Assembly: GCF_036711975.1 (NCBI RefSeq)
Contig: NC_091967.1
Span: 23,250,001 to 23,314,000 of the forward strand
Reading direction: 5' to 3'
Length of the DNA stretch: 64,000 nucleotides
Source of the DNA: Onthophagus taurus
Lineage: Eukaryota > Arthropoda > Insecta > Coleoptera > Scarabaeidae
Below, piece after piece: positions 1 through 13,200 of the stretch. Under the pieces are notes generated by a model, which saw nothing but the letters and a program-made list of their open reading frames with translations, was not told the DNA's origin and ran no database searches. Within the stretch, counting starts at the first letter, position 1, and each line of letters opens with the position of its first letter. The translations under genes were made by a program, and so were the position numbers.

Positions 1-1
1 A

Positions 2-1030
2 AGTAAAGAATCGAACGGAACAATAACGGGATCTTTTAGATTATTGTATGATAAAAGCACCGACGCAATTTTCAGTCAAATTTTCATAAAAAACTATTAT
101 ATCGACGAATTTACATTCACCGAAAGCATCGATAGCGATAAATTATGCGTTGTCGTACCGAAATTGGGGCGAAAACCAAAATGGATCGCATTATTTTCAA
201 CGTTTACGTTAAAAGTTTGGATTTTTTTATTAATTTCGTTTTTAACGACAATCGCAAGTTTGTATTATTTAAGAAAATTAAACCACTTAACAACACCCGA
301 ACAAAACCGATCGAGAAATAGTCACGATTACGATTTTAAACCGTTTACAGTCGTCACAGACACGTTCCACATATACTTTAACATTCCAAAAGCAGCATTT
401 TCACGGAGAACTCACGAAAAATTAATAATGTCGATTAATTTGTTGTTTATTTTGATTGCTTCAACTGCGTTTCAAAGCTCATTATCGACTGTTTTAACAA
501 CTCCAAAGTATTATAATAATTTTAAAACATTAGAAGAATTATCAGTTACTAACGCTTTAATTTCAACTCATTCGAAATCTTTAAGTGATACTTTTCAGGC
601 GTATAATCAATCTTATATGAAAAAATTAAACGAAAACTTAATAGTTTTACCTTATAACATTCCGAATTATAGTAATTTTTTAGCTAGATTGACTAAGACT
701 AAATTTGAAATGAATAATCAAGCTAAAATCGGCATGATATCGATTCATACTATACCGGAATGCCCGCAAAAGTATTTATTAGCATTTGTTGTTCGAAGAG
801 ATTCTTTAATATTGCAAGAGATTAATTATGTAATTCGAGGTGCTTTGGAGGGTGGGTTTTATAACAAGTGGTACAGAGATATCGTTGGGGATGATTTAAA
901 ATCAATTCAAGATGTACAAATTCGTCCTTTTACTGTTATTGATTTACAAACCGCTTTTTATGTACTTTTTATTGGGTATTGTTCGTCGATTATTGCGTTT
1001 TTACTAGAAATTTATAAAAAAGAAGCTTGA
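2..1030 (+). CDS. Ionotropic receptor (IR), 3' part
   Basis: C-terminal part of an insect ionotropic receptor, a variant ionotropic glutamate receptor used as a chemosensory cation channel in neuron membranes. The frame is open from base 2, so the amino-terminal part and any upstream exons lie outside the window. The visible protein begins in the ligand-binding S1 region (ESIDSDKLCVVVPK). It then has a hydrophobic segment (VWIFLLISFLTTIASLYYL), a pore/M2-M3 stretch (SINLLFILIASTAFQSSL), the S2 lobe and a last membrane helix near the C terminus (FYVLFIGYCSSIIAFLLEIY). It stops at TGA 1028-1030. The divergent pore and lack of a long cytoplasmic tail fit IRs rather than classical iGluRs. The subfamily (for example IR75-like or a divergent antennal/gustatory IR) cannot be set here. 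Confidence 0.85.
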   Translation, partial: SKESNGTITGSFRLLYDKSTDAIFSQIFIKNYYIDEFTFTESIDSDKLCVVVPKLGRKPKWIALFSTFTLKVWIFLLISFLTTIASLYYLRKLNHLTTPEQNRSRNSHDYDFKPFTVVTDTFHIYFNIPKAAFSRRTHEKLIMSINLLFILIASTAFQSSLSTVLTTPKYYNNFKTLEELSVTNALISTHSKSLSDTFQAYNQSYMKKLNENLIVLPYNIPNYSNFLARLTKTKFEMNNQAKIGMISIHTIPECPQKYLLAFVVRRDSLILQEINYVIRGALEGGFYNKWYRDIVGDDLKSIQDVQIRPFTVIDLQTAFYVLFIGYCSSIIAFLLEIYKKEA

Positions 1031-1901
1031 GTTCTGACGTTGTTATAGATTTCTTAGCTTAGGATTCATCGAATGTTCGAATTATATCATTTTTAGCAAC
1101 AAGTGCTACATTCAATCATATTAATATGAAATCCAAGTCAACCATCGATGGTAGTTTTATATTTAGTCGAATTTGCCTTTAATTATCCAGCAAATAAAGA
1201 AACTATTGAAAAAAATTGTTCTTGCATTCAATAAATTGTTGAGCCATTGTAATTAGAAATAAACTCGTGAAAGATTCGAACTGATCGGTGAAATGGTTTT
1301 CGAGAAATCATGCTCATCGCAGTGATACTTTTAAATATTTTTTTGGACTTACACAGTGTCATCTATTCCTGGTCCATATCTACTCCAGCGCTTACTCCCC
1401 AATTAATATGCGCTATTCGTATGCCTTAGTGACGTACGTATGGGCTTGATGGCCACAGACATGCGTATGCTGCAATTTGAAGCGACAGTATTCCAGGAAG
1501 ATTCCAAATCAGTCGATTGTAGCTCTAGTTGTTGTTCTGTGTACATCTTCCTAGACATCTTTGCAGCCGCTAAAATTAGTGATGAGCTTAACGGTGAATA
1601 CACCGGTATAACGGTGATAGTGATTTTAAAATAGTGGTGATTTTTAGCGGTTATCGGTGATTTTAATATTACTCGGGATTATTCTCTCTAAATGATGTGC
1701 ACGGTCTGAAACCAGTTATAACAGACATGTTTACAGTGAAAACATTTATTTCGTATTTATAGTCATGTGAAATACAGTCACGTCAGTATTATAAATACCG
1801 TATAGGCTTCCAAATAACAATAAAAACCATAGATAACAATCCTCCTAATAAAAACAAATAGGAAAACATTCAATAACAACTTGCTTGCTATATAGTAGTA
1901 T
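1031..1901. other. Intergenic, no gene seen
   Basis: AT-rich sequence downstream of the ionotropic receptor. The short open frames at 1403-1634 on both strands overlap each other and match no family I recognise. No RNA gene or mobile element was identified. Confidence 0.5.
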
Positions 1902-2260
1902 AGAAACACCGATTCTAGATAGGAAGTTACACCACATCCGCTCCACATGACGTCATCAACCCATTGTAAAAGGATAGGGAAGGGTACCAACCTAAGGCTG
2001 AGGTGAAAAAAAATAGGTTGGTATAGGAAAAGTAACTAGATCTAGTGACTTTTTAAAAAACCGCGCCACCTAGTGGCTGGTAGTGGAACTAAACCACTAC
2101 TAACCAAGTAGACTGTTACTTTTTTTAAAAAGTCACTAGATTTAGTTACCAACCTATTTTTTCTCCCAAGCCTTTGGTTGACACCCTTCCCTATTCTTTT
2201 ACATTGGACGGATGAGGTCACGGAGGAGCAACAACTTCCTGTCTAGAACCGGCGTTTCTG
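1902..2260. repeat. Foldback MITE-like inverted repeat
   Basis: Two imperfect arms of about 150-170 bp face each other. The left arm starts near TAGAAACACCGATTCTAG and the right arm ends near CTAGAACCGGCGTTTCTG. Matching pieces include GGATAGGGAAGGGT against its complement near 2188-2201, and AGTAACTAGATCTAGTGAC against GTCACTAGATTTAGTTAC. The centre is a GC-richer loop near 2067-2100. No coding potential. It looks like a non-autonomous foldback/MITE; superfamily and target duplication were not resolved. Confidence 0.7.
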
Positions 2261-3246
2261 AAAGATAGCGCGCGCGTTACCTGTTAAATGCATAAAAGCG
2301 TGCCTCGCAAGTTTTGAATAAGCCGGGTAGGTAAAAACGTTGAGAAGCAAGCCCCCTCACTTCTAACTCCACCACAACGGAAGGTGACCATGCGCAGCTC
2401 GTAAGACGTTTTCCATGAACAATAAATAGGGTAAAAGGGGTAAATCCTTCAGGGGGTGATTAATTAGGCAATTTTAAGGGTACTTTCTTATGTAAACTAT
2501 GAGCGATTTCGACTCCCCTGCGGAGCTATGCTCCTTCAAAAATGGCGAATAATTTTGGTTTAATCTTTTTTTCTCAAAAACCATAAACGCTAGGAAAATG
2601 AAATTTGGGAAATATGTTTAACTCATAATAGGGCACGTTTTGACTCTATTTGTACTTTCAACCTACCCTTCTAAACTACTAAACGTAACCACCTCCATAC
2701 ATTTTTGCTAAAATTTTTGATATGAAAATGATAAATACAATTAGAAAAATTTTACATAGGTAGATGAAAGTATCCTAAAAGTGGTTTTCTTACTATTATT
2801 AATGTTTTATTTAAAATTTTGAAACGTCAAGGAACGACCGTAAATGCGATAGAATTTTATTCAAAAATTAATTTAAAAAACAATAAAAACTAAGAAAAGC
2901 ACTGACATTTAAACGTCAAAAATATTTTTGACAAAGATTGCAAAGCCTGCCAAGATTGTTTTATTAAAAATTCATTCCAACTTTTGATCAACAACCTCGT
3001 TATTTAACGGGCTGTATTTGCTTTATTATTTTTTTTCTCAAAAATTAGTCGTTTTTGGAAAAATTTTAGAGAGTCAAAAAAGTTTTAGGATACTTTCATC
3101 AGGTTGAAAGGCTAAGAGGTTCTAGGACTTCTCTTGAATACGATCCAAAAGTATGATTTTTCCTTACTAAACTAAGATTTCTTGCAACCTAGGCTTTGCA
3201 AAGTATTGACCAATTTTGGAATGATGATACCACCAATTATTATAGT
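2261..3246. other. Intergenic, no gene seen
   Basis: AT-rich unique-looking DNA with no convincing open frame. The last ~75 bases (about 3170-3246) are a diverged copy of the repeat unit found tandemly at 4550-4850, into which the neighbouring hAT-like element appears to have inserted. Confidence 0.45.
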
Positions 3247-4538
3247 CAGCGTTGTTAAATACCCGGGTATTTATTTTCAAGGGTACATTTCCTGGATAGA
3301 TACCCGGGGGTATTTACCCAAGATGGGTATTTAGAGGTATTTATAAAATTTAATTTAAATTGAGTTGATGGCAATTTTACAAGCACTTCAAGAATGCAGA
3401 GTCGATTATCGATATACCAAACTTATTTATAACATCTACAAGAATGCTACAATGACGGTAAATTGAAAGTACTGAAGAGAGTAGAAGTAGTAAAGTACTG
3501 ATTGTGAGTAAAACAAGGCTGAACATTGATTGCAAATGCTTAAGTAATATATATCGGATATCCTTATATCGGATAGCCTTGGAGAGATTAAATTAATGCT
3601 GAACGACTTAAATGAGATGTATGCAAGAGTCGGGCTAAATATCAACGTGGAGAAATCAAAATTTATGACAAATCTTGTTCCCAACTATAACATCAATATT
3701 GGGGATAATGAGATTGAGAGGGTTGACAGCTATGTATATCTTGGCTATGAGGTTCGTGTATCGAGAGATAATCAAACAAGCGAACTAAACAGATAGATCA
3801 CATTCGTATGGGTAGCCTACGGGAAACTTAGACACATCTTCAAGAGAAAAGGCCAAGAAAGGCTTTCAATGAATGCGTGTTTCCGGTTATGACATAAGGT
3901 TCCGAAACTTTAACATTAACGGTAGCCACTTCCAGGATGATCCAAGTAACGCATAGATAGATGGAGAGGTCGATCCTGGTTCTAACTCTGAGGTACTACA
4001 TACGAAATGAAGACCTATGAAGAACTGGCGTAAATGATGTGATCAACATTGTGGCAAAGCTTAAGTGGAACTGGGCGGGTCATGTCGCGCGAATGAAGAA
4101 TGAGCAGTGGACAAAACGGTTGCTTGAATGGAGACCGCGAGCGAACAGACTAAGTAGACGTCAAAAGAATGACCAACAATTGGATGCAGACTATTTTAGA
4201 CAGCACAGAATAGAATCGAATGGAACAGAATAGGAGAGATGTCCAACAATGGACGCAGAGGACCAGGACTTGATCTAATCTAAATTACGACAGATTCGTT
4301 TGAATGTTGATTCAACAACGTTGAATTCGTTGATAATACGTCTTTGAATATTGACAATTCCTCGTCTTCAACGTCCTCATCATCTTCCTCTTCATTTTTT
4401 TGGAATCTGATATATTTTTACTGGTATCACTTTTATACCCACTGTTTGGGTATTTACCCTGGGCCGGGGTAAATACCCGGATAAATACCTATTTTAGAAA
4501 TACCTACCCGCCGGGTATTTACCCAGTGCCCATCACTG
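3247..4538. mobile_element. hAT-like non-autonomous element
   Basis: The left end is CAGCGTTGTTAAATACCCGG. The right end reads inward as CAGTGATGGGCACTGGGTAA. Both continue into TACCCGGGTATTTA-type subterminal repeats (3262-3335 and 4430-4520). Flanking 8-mers are ATTATAGT (3239-3246) and ATTGTAGT (4539-4546), matching at 7 of 8 positions, which fits the 8 bp target duplication and CAGYG ends of hAT elements. No hAT transposase was identified. The interior carries a degraded non-LTR retrotransposon fragment, so the element either captured it or was hit by it. Confidence 0.65.
3590..4260 (+). pseudogene. Non-LTR retrotransposon RT fragment (RTE/CR1-like)
   Basis: Broken reverse-transcriptase C-terminal region. 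The 3596-3796 frame has the typical RT thumb sequence (VGLNINVEKSKFM, then VDSYVYLGYEV). A later frame, 4039-4233, has the post-RT motif WNWAGHVARMKNEQWTKRLL followed by EWRPRANR, seen downstream of RT in RTE-like elements. Frameshifts and stops separate the two. There is no endonuclease and no intact ORF. It lies wholly inside the hAT-like element. Confidence 0.7.
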
Positions 4539-4549
4539 ATTGTAGTGTC

Positions 4550-4850
4550 TCGACTAAACTTTATGTGGAGAGTCTATGACTTCGCCTAATTACGAAGGAG
4601 ATGTATAATTTCGCCATATTAAGCCAAGGTCTCTTGCAGCAGAGACTTTGCAAAAAGTAGACCAGTTTTCGGTTCATGTGACATTAATTGTTGCTCCTCA
4701 GTTTCAGCTAAAGTTAATGTGGAAACTCTATGAGTTCGCCTGATTATATGGTGCAAAGTTGTGAATTCGTCTTATTAAGCCAAGACTCTTGCAGCTGAGA
4801 CTTTGCAAAGAATAGACCAGTTTTAGGTTCATGTGGTATTAATTGAAGCT
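4550..4850. repeat. Two tandem copies of a ~150 bp unit
   Basis: Copy 1 (about 4550-4692) and copy 2 (about 4696-4850) share TAAGCCAAG, CTTGCAGC, GAGACTTTGCAAA and TAGACCAGTTTT in order. A third, more diverged copy ends at 3246. The hAT-like element therefore sits between unit copies, which supports its insertion into this array. Confidence 0.6.
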
Positions 4851-5860
4851 AAAGGGTTTTCTAATTCTCTTTTCGCTCTATGATACAATTTATTGTATAA
4901 AGCTTTAGTTTTAGATTTTTGAAAAGCGCTATGCTTTTGCCTAATCAATGCTATAATTTCGTTTGGAGTAGTACGTGTTCTTCGCTGGAGCTTGAGTCAT
5001 TTATGGGTTCCTTTTGCGCGTTTAGCAATAAAATTGCTGGTGTTTCTAATTCTTGCACCAATTTGTATTTTAAAGATGCGTAATTTTCTTGGAATTGCTT
5101 TTAGTTTATTTTATCGTATGTAAGACAAAATTTTTTTGGAATTGATAAGGATATTATGACGAATTTAATACCTACCAAGAGATGATCTGCATCAAATTCA
5201 ACAAAAACACTTTGCTGGATATGTTTATAGAAGTGCTTGTTTAGTTGAATGTCTAAAAGTTCTGAAACTTGAAGCTACAGATCTTGTTTAAAACTCTGCA
5301 TCTCCATGTTTATTGTTACATCGCCAATTATTATAGTTGTTTCTTTGACTTTGGCCAATATTTCTATGCCACTTGTTTTCTGGGTATATTTTAACGTTAA
5401 AATGCGACCTAACCAAGTTTATAGAAGGATACCCCATAAAGAATGAAGAAGCGGCCGCAAAACCATTCATAAAAAATGTTATCCTAAGAAATGGCATTTC
5501 TCAAAATTGATCTGGGAACTGAATATATATCGTTAATTTCTAAAGAAGATATTTCTTTCATCCAAAACATCTGCTTTGATGAAGTTTCCTAAAACATATC
5601 AATAAATTGTTTGAATGTAAAAGGTACAAATATAAATAAACTATTGAAAAGATATAATTACTAAAAAATTTATTCCATCAGTAATATAAAGTCTTCGAAA
5701 TATTTTTTTCTTACTTTACAACTTAATTTAAAAAGAACATATTATGCATTAAAGAATCATATATGACAAAGTTATATAAAATTAAAAACTATAAATAGTA
5801 ATTATTAAATATTGAATATACAAAAAAATATACAATTATACAAAAAAGTTATGCCTTACT
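4851..5860. other. Gene-poor stretch, possible non-LTR remnants
   Basis: No intact gene. On the minus strand, scrambled frames between 4870 and 5500 contain short peptides reminiscent of a retrotransposon endonuclease-RT linker (for example ALYNKLYHRAKREL), but no diagnostic motif supports this firmly. The last ~150 bases, before the NSD stop at 5861, would include its 3' UTR. Confidence 0.3.
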
Positions 5861-7278
5861 TCAAAGTTTTTCACTAACTACATTATTATTAGTCACTGAT
5901 CCACTTCTTAAAGTCCGTTTTTCTTGGACACTGTTAGTGTTACCAACATCAGAACGTTTACGTTTACTTTTAAATGAATTTGTGTTATTTTTATTGTTTC
6001 GTTTTCTTTTCGAATTTATTTTATTTGGTGTTAAAATTATTAAACCATTTATCTTTTGGTCAACGCCTAAGAAATTGTTTTTGCCTTCTTTCTCTAAATA
6101 TTGTTTATCTTTTTTTTCTAACTCTTCATTATTTATTACAGTAGCATTCGCTGCGGTTAAACTCGTCTCATTTTCATCAACATCAACGGTATGAAATTCG
6201 ACTTCTTTTGGTTGTCTTAACGAATCATGCATGGAACAGACGAATCCATTTTTATCATCATGACGGATATTACCTTCGGAATGTTTCGGGCAATAAGAAT
6301 TTAAACATTTCGTACAACACCGAATTGTACGTTGTGTACAAATCGTGCATGTATGCCATGGACAAATCCATTTTCTATTATTTTCCGGCCAATTTTCTAA
6401 TCCCACGCATTTCAAATGATAATAATTTAAACAGCTCTTGTTGTCGCACAACTTCAAATCCTCATCTATTAATCCACAAACAAAACATTTCTTAACGGTA
6501 CTTTGAATACTTTCTAAATGTCGTTTTTTAGATCGCTTTTTTCGCTTTTTCCTCATATTATTCGATGTTGTTTGGGGTTTGTTCACTTTAACCCCGATAA
6601 AACCACTACAATTCGATGCTCCGCATAAACAAATCTTTTTCTCCTTCCCAATACATTCCAAATTATAATTAAAGGTTAACTCTACGTTTTCTGGGATGTC
6701 TTCCAAAGCAAATAAACCGACTCTTGTATCTCCGTTAACGGTCCATTTTTGCGTTTCACAATTTGGTTTACAACTATGATTCATAAATCGTGCTAAATTA
6801 CCTTTGAGACCAGCATCGATCATCCGATCTTTATCAATTGTTAAAAAATAATAGTTATCTTCTTTTATTTCATTCATTTGCTTAATTCTTCGTTGATATT
6901 CGATTTCATCTATCATTTCGCCTACATATTCGATAATGAATTGACCCTTTCTTAACGGTTCTAAAGATTTTAAACCCCAACCGCGCGCTTCAGTTTTATA
7001 TGGTACCAAATCGGGGTAAATTCTTTGTTCAAAACATTGATTTTGACAATTTGAACCTGCCGGGCAAACCGTGGGATCACATTCGGTTAAAAGTAATCTA
7101 TTTAAACAGTCGCTGTCTGGACCGCATGGGTTTTCTTGTAGTTTACTACACTCGCAAGGTGTTGTATTGCTTATGTTGCCGTCGAATTGTCTTACATTTC
7201 CTACGGGACGATTTACTTTAATTTTTACGTATGGTGGGGGTCGAATTCTTGATTTATTTTTATACGACTCTTTAAATT
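5861..7278 (-). CDS. NSD: NSD exon 5: AWS, SET, post-SET, PHD
   Basis: Last coding exon. Its acceptor is the AG at 7280-7279, and it begins in phase 2, completing the codon left open by exon 4. Upstream of the SET domain it encodes the linker RPPPYVKIKVNRPVG and the cysteine-rich AWS domain (CECSKLQENPCGPDSDC, then CDPTVCPAG). SET hallmarks are RGWGLKS, the catalytic-site NHSCKPNCETQKW and FNYNLEC. The post-SET zinc cluster is CLCGASNCSGFIGV. A final PHD (CFVCGLIDEDLKLCDN, then CPWHTCTIC) and a basic tail follow. All zinc ligands and the SET core look intact, so this is probably an active enzyme. Confidence 0.92.
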
Positions 7279-10200
7279 CTAAACATAAAAAAAAATAAAT
7301 TCATGTATTGTGTAATTATAACACATTATTAATAAAATTTTAATTAATTATGATCTAGTCAAATGTAATACTGCTCAATTAATTCCTTAATGAATAATGA
7401 TCAAATTTAAAACAATTTTATTAATTTTAATGCTTTTTTAATAAATTTTAGAGGTTACAATTCATTTTAATATTTAAGCTGTGTGATTACCAGATAAGGT
7501 CAATTAAAGAAGATATTGAACAAAACTTCAATCTCACCTTATAAATTTATTTATATATTCTTGTTACATATTTTAGCTTATAATTGGACCGCGTTATACA
7601 TCACTTGACTAAGCGACATTTGATCGTTTTTAGAGATTTTCATGCTGTCTGGTAGGTAAAGGTGTAACTTATCTTAGAAAAAATGCAGAATATCGAAAGA
7701 CCTAAAATACCATTTGTTTTAAAGAATAAAGCTAAGCGCCAATCACGTTATACGATTTCAAATCCGATTTGCATCATACGTCTAAGAACCGACAATAGAA
7801 AAAATAGATGAACCTACAATTTCGGACCAGTGTCGTTTTCTAGATGTTTGTATAAAATTAAAAATTTATGTCTTTTATTTTATATAGAAGTTAAGTCTAA
7901 CTAGTTTCGGCCCTTAATGATCAATTTTGTTACCAAACATGACATATTTAGGTGTAAAATTAAAATTCACAACATTTTCACAAAGAAAAATAGTGATTGT
8001 TGGGAATCGTTATGACTCTGGGGAAGGTTACGAAATAATAATTAAATTAAGAATTTTAGTTTTTGATGTTAAAGATGATATAGGAATAGTAAAATGCAAA
8101 ATTTACAAAATTTTCACAAAAATAGTGATGATTGTGATTAATTACCACGCTTGTAAACCTCGAAATCTTAACTCTTTGGATCAAAATAATCAATTTTGAT
8201 ACCAAACATGCCATATTTAGGTGTAAAATTAAAATTCACAACATTTGCACAAAAAAAATAGTGATTGTTGGGAATCGTTATGACTCTGGGGAAGGTTACG
8301 AAATAATAATTAAATTAAAAATTTTAGTTTTTGATGTTAAAGATGATATAGGAATAGTAAAATGCAAAATTTACAAAATTTTCACAAAAATAGTGATGAT
8401 TGTGAGTAATTACCACGCTTAATTCACAACATTTGCACACAAAAAATTGTTATTGTGAATGATAATGAGATTACGGATTGTTGTAAAATAATAATCTAAT
8501 TGAAAATATTCAATTTTGATATCAAAAATGATGTATAAATAGTAAAAACGCAAAATTCACAAAATTAGTGATGATGATGATTAATTACGACGTCGGTGAA
8601 CCTTGAAATCTTAATTCTTTGGTTCAAAATGGCTGATTTTGATACCAAACGTGACATATTTGGGTGAAAAATTAAGATTCACAACATTTTCACAAAAAAT
8701 AGTGATTTTGTGAATGATTTTGACGCTGAAGTACGTTCTAAGATAATAATTTAATTCAAAATATTCGTTTTTGATTTCAAATATGATATATGAATATTAA
8801 AAATGATTAATTACCACGCCGGTGAACCTGTGATTACAAAATTAAAAGTTTATGTCCTTTAATTTTATATAGAAGTTAAGTCTAACTAGTTTCGGTCCTT
8901 AATGATCAATTTTGTTACCAAACATGACATATTTAGGTGTAAAATTAAAATTCACAACATTTTCACAAAGAAAAATAGTGATTCTTGGGAATAGTTATGA
9001 CTCTGGGGAAGGTTACGAAATAATAATTAAATTAAAAATGTTAGTTTTTGATGTTAAAGATGATATAGGAATAGTAAAATGCTAAATTTACAAAATTTTC
9101 ACAAAACTAGTGATGATTGTGATTAATTACCACGCTGATAAACTTCGAAATCTTAATTCTTTGGGTGAAAATGATCAATTTTGATACCAAACATGGCATA
9201 TTTAGGTGTAAAATCAAAATTCACAATATTTTCACAAAAAACAGTGATTATTGTGAATGATAAAAGGTTACGGAATGTTGTAAGATAATAATCTAATTGA
9301 AAATATTTAATTTTGATATCAAAAATGATGTTTAAATAGTAAAAACGCAAAATTCACAAAATTAGTGATGATGGTAGTTAATTACGATGTCAGTGAACAA
9401 AATTTTTGCAAAAAATAGTGATTGTTGTGCATGGTTTTGACGCTGAAGTACTTTCTAAAGTAATAATTTGATTCAAAATGTTCGTTTTTGATTTCAAATA
9501 TGATATATGAATATTAAAAATGATTAATTACCAGGCCGGTAAACCTACAAATCTAATTTTTTAGTTAAAAATAATCGATTTTGATACCAAACACGACACA
9601 TAATGTAAAAAAAATATTAATTGATAAATTCATAAAATTTTCACAAAAATAGTGATTGTTGTGAATGACTACCACAATTGCGAACCTAGTAACGTTTTAT
9701 ATTTGAAAATGTATGATTTTGATGCCTAATATAACATATTTAAATAATATAATCAAAATTCACAACATTTTCACAATAAATAGTGATTGTAGTGAATTTT
9801 AATTTGCAAGAAAATGATAGAATTGCCATTGGTAAGACTCCAGATAGCAAGAAAATGCTAGGAGTAACATTAACCAATGTCAAAGTTTCAGAAAAAATTC
9901 TAGAATTCCATTGGCCAAATTCTAAATTGCAGAGAACGTTTGGAATTATATTGCCAAAATAACAAATTTAGATAAAAAAATGTTAGAAATCATACAGGCC
10001 AAGTTCTAAATTGTTAGAAGGCGAAAATTGCTTTGGTAACAATTGTTAAGATTAATAACATAAAGTTAGGATGACCAATGTCCAAGATTCAGGAAAAATT
10101 CTAGAATTGCATTGATCAAACTTTAAACTGCAGAAAAAGATTTGGAATTATATTGGAGAAATCCTATATTGTTGGAAATTGGCCTCTAATTGCAATTGGT

Positions 10201-13200
10201 AAGATCCACGACTTCAAAAAAAAGCTGCAAGTTACACTGAGCTATTTCCAACTTGCAAGAAAATATCTGGAATTACATTGACCAAACTGTAAATTTGAAA
10301 AAAGCTTTTGTAATTACTCTGGTTCGAATTTATTTTACAAGAAAAATGCTGGAATTGCATTGATAAGACTCCAAATAGCAAAAAAATGCTCGAGGTAACA
10401 TTAATCAACGTCCAAGTTTCAGAAAAAATTCTGGTATTGCATTGGCCAAACTCTAAATTGCAGAAAACGTTTGGAATTATATTGCCCAAATAACAAATTT
10501 AGTTAAAAAATGTCAAAAATGATTCAGGTCAAGTTCTAAATTGTTAGAAGAATGCTATAATTGCTTTGGTAACAATTGTTAAGATTAATAACATAAAGTT
10601 AAGATAACCATCTTCAAAGACTCTACAAATAGATTAACATCTCTCATCTTATCCATTTTAGAAATGACAGCGGTAGGTAGCGCTAGTTAGCATAAGATAT
10701 CACTATGTTGCATCTTTTTATTGCACTAGAACTAACACTAAAACTAGAACTAGGAAGTATCCCACAACACTAGAACGATCCGATGAAAAACATAAAATGA
10801 AATACACTACCTACATTGGTGGTGGCAATAGAACAACATTGCTCCCTTGGTAAAGGTATAGCTGGTGTAAATGGCACCAAGTTGAAGCAAATAATAGTTT
10901 AGACAGTTTTAAGTACAAGAGACCACCACTTTCTGCAGAAGTTCAAAAAGTTATTAAACCTATTTACCAAAATTTAACATAACAGGATTTATTGCAGCTT
11001 TGGAGGGAAACACCCATAATAACAATAAAAGTCTCAATCTGCAGACGTTTTCTTCAAAATATTTGCATTCTTGCCCACCGATAGTTCAATTTGCGAAGCC
11101 TCTAGCAGTTAACATTTTTAATTAAGGTTACACACCGCTGTTAACAATGATGCAAAGTATGGGTATAGTATACAGGGTGATTTATTAGATCACCATCAAA
11201 CTTTGACTTATGATAGCTACTCCAATTACCAAAAAAAATCTTATTATCTTATTATTATCTTACATATGTCCTATTTCAATTGTTTACGAAATTATAACAC
11301 TTTAAAGTTTTCTGCAGCGAATTTAATAGTCAGTAAGATCAAACATTCAACAAAAACAAAGTTGTCATTGTAATATGTCAGTATACTGTAAGGTTTAATT
11401 ATTACATACAAGAAGAAACTCAAAATGATATGCTTATAGCACTGAAGAGTATGCTGATATAATTTTCGTGTATGGTTTTTGCAATGAAAATGCTCGACAA
11501 TCAGTACGAGAAAATGTCAAGAAAGATTTCCACAGCGTCATTTGTCATATTATTCAGTTTTTAGCGCTTCTTTCAGAAGACTTCGAAAAACAGGTAATCC
11601 TGCTCCAACAAAAAAAAGCTATTCGACCGCATTTAGTTAATGTAGAGGACGAAGAAGCTGTAATTAATGTTGTCATAGATTAGCCTTCCATCAGCACTCG
11701 AAGAATAGCACACAACATACAAGTAAGTCAAAATTTTACATGGCGAGTATTGAACCGCGAAGTCCTTCATCCGTATCGTAAACAGAATGTTCAAGCTCTA
11801 CAGCCAGGAGATAATCAGCAACGTTTAGCATTTTGTGAATGGTTATTGCAGCAACATGCCCAAAATAATGACTTCATTTCAAATGTTCTCTGGACAGATG
11901 AATCCTGTTTTACACGAGATGGTATAAACAATTACCATAATGAACATATCTGGGGATTACAGAATCCGCATGCGATTAGACCAAGGAAATTTCAACAACG
12001 TTTCAGCATCAACGTTTGGGGTGGAATATTTAACAATAATTTACTAGGTTTGCAGGTACTTGATGGACGTTTCAACGCTGTAAATTACAAATTTTTTTTG
12101 AACAATAAATTTTTTTGATTTACTTGAAAATATACCTCTTAATGTAATTCAAAATATGCTACTGAAATAAGAAATCAACCAGACATTTTAATTCGGCGTA
12201 AGAACTCTTTAATTCGTCGTTGTGAAGCATGTATTCTAGCAGAAGGAGGCTATTTTGAACGATATTTGTAATATTTATGTGATTAAAAATATATAGTAGT
12301 TAATTATGATATAAAAATTAAAACTTTAAAGAGTTATAATTTCATAAATAATTGAAATAGTAATTGGATTAGCTATCATATGTCAAAGTTGGATGGTGAG
12401 CTAATAAATCACCCTGTATATTACTTTGGGTATCGGTATTTTTGCATATGTAGAAGTCAGAAGTGCTAAAGGCTAGAACGTTTCGAACAGCGAGCTAAAC
12501 AGGCGAAAAGCGAAAAAAAGAAATTAGATGAACTAAGAGCACTACGTTTTTTATGGCTTATGGAAATGGTTTAATAATTTATTAAAAAAGTGAGAAACAA
12601 CACCTTTTGATTTGATTTTGTTTTGAAAGCTACCTGAAATATGAATACAAACATATAAAAAGATAGAATAGAATTTGACTTATAAACGTAAATACTCTCT
12701 TAAGAGAATATTACTTTACAATAAAAATACTACTTCTTTAATAGACTAAATCTAACATCCCAAATAAGCCAACGAAAAAAACATTAACATCAGTTATCCC
12801 CAGTTTGGCAAAAAAAAGCACTTCATAAAAACGAGTGTCATATCACAATTTCTGCCGCGATAACTTGATGGGTTTACATATCGATATTTTGTTTAAAACA
12901 AAAAACAGTGGTTGTGTAAGAAGACAGCTCCATATATAGCAAAGGTATAGTTGAATATGTTAACAAGTCCCTATAACTGTCGCCATATCATCTTATATTT
13001 GACAAAAGATATCAATTATTTTATTAAGATATTTCAGGGCATCTTGGAAGTTAATTTATGGGCCAAAATCGTTATAAAACAATTTAATATAAAATTAAAT
13101 CTGTCTAAATATAAGTAAATCTAAATAAATCAGAAATATATTTTACTATTTACTTCGCCACAAGTTTGATAGAGATGTCATGATTATCTTTAAATTTTTG

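Noticed and set aside
7000-7298. Plus-strand frames opposite the NSD AWS region
   Set aside because: Shadows of the minus-strand NSD exon, which encodes the recognisable AWS-SET domains.
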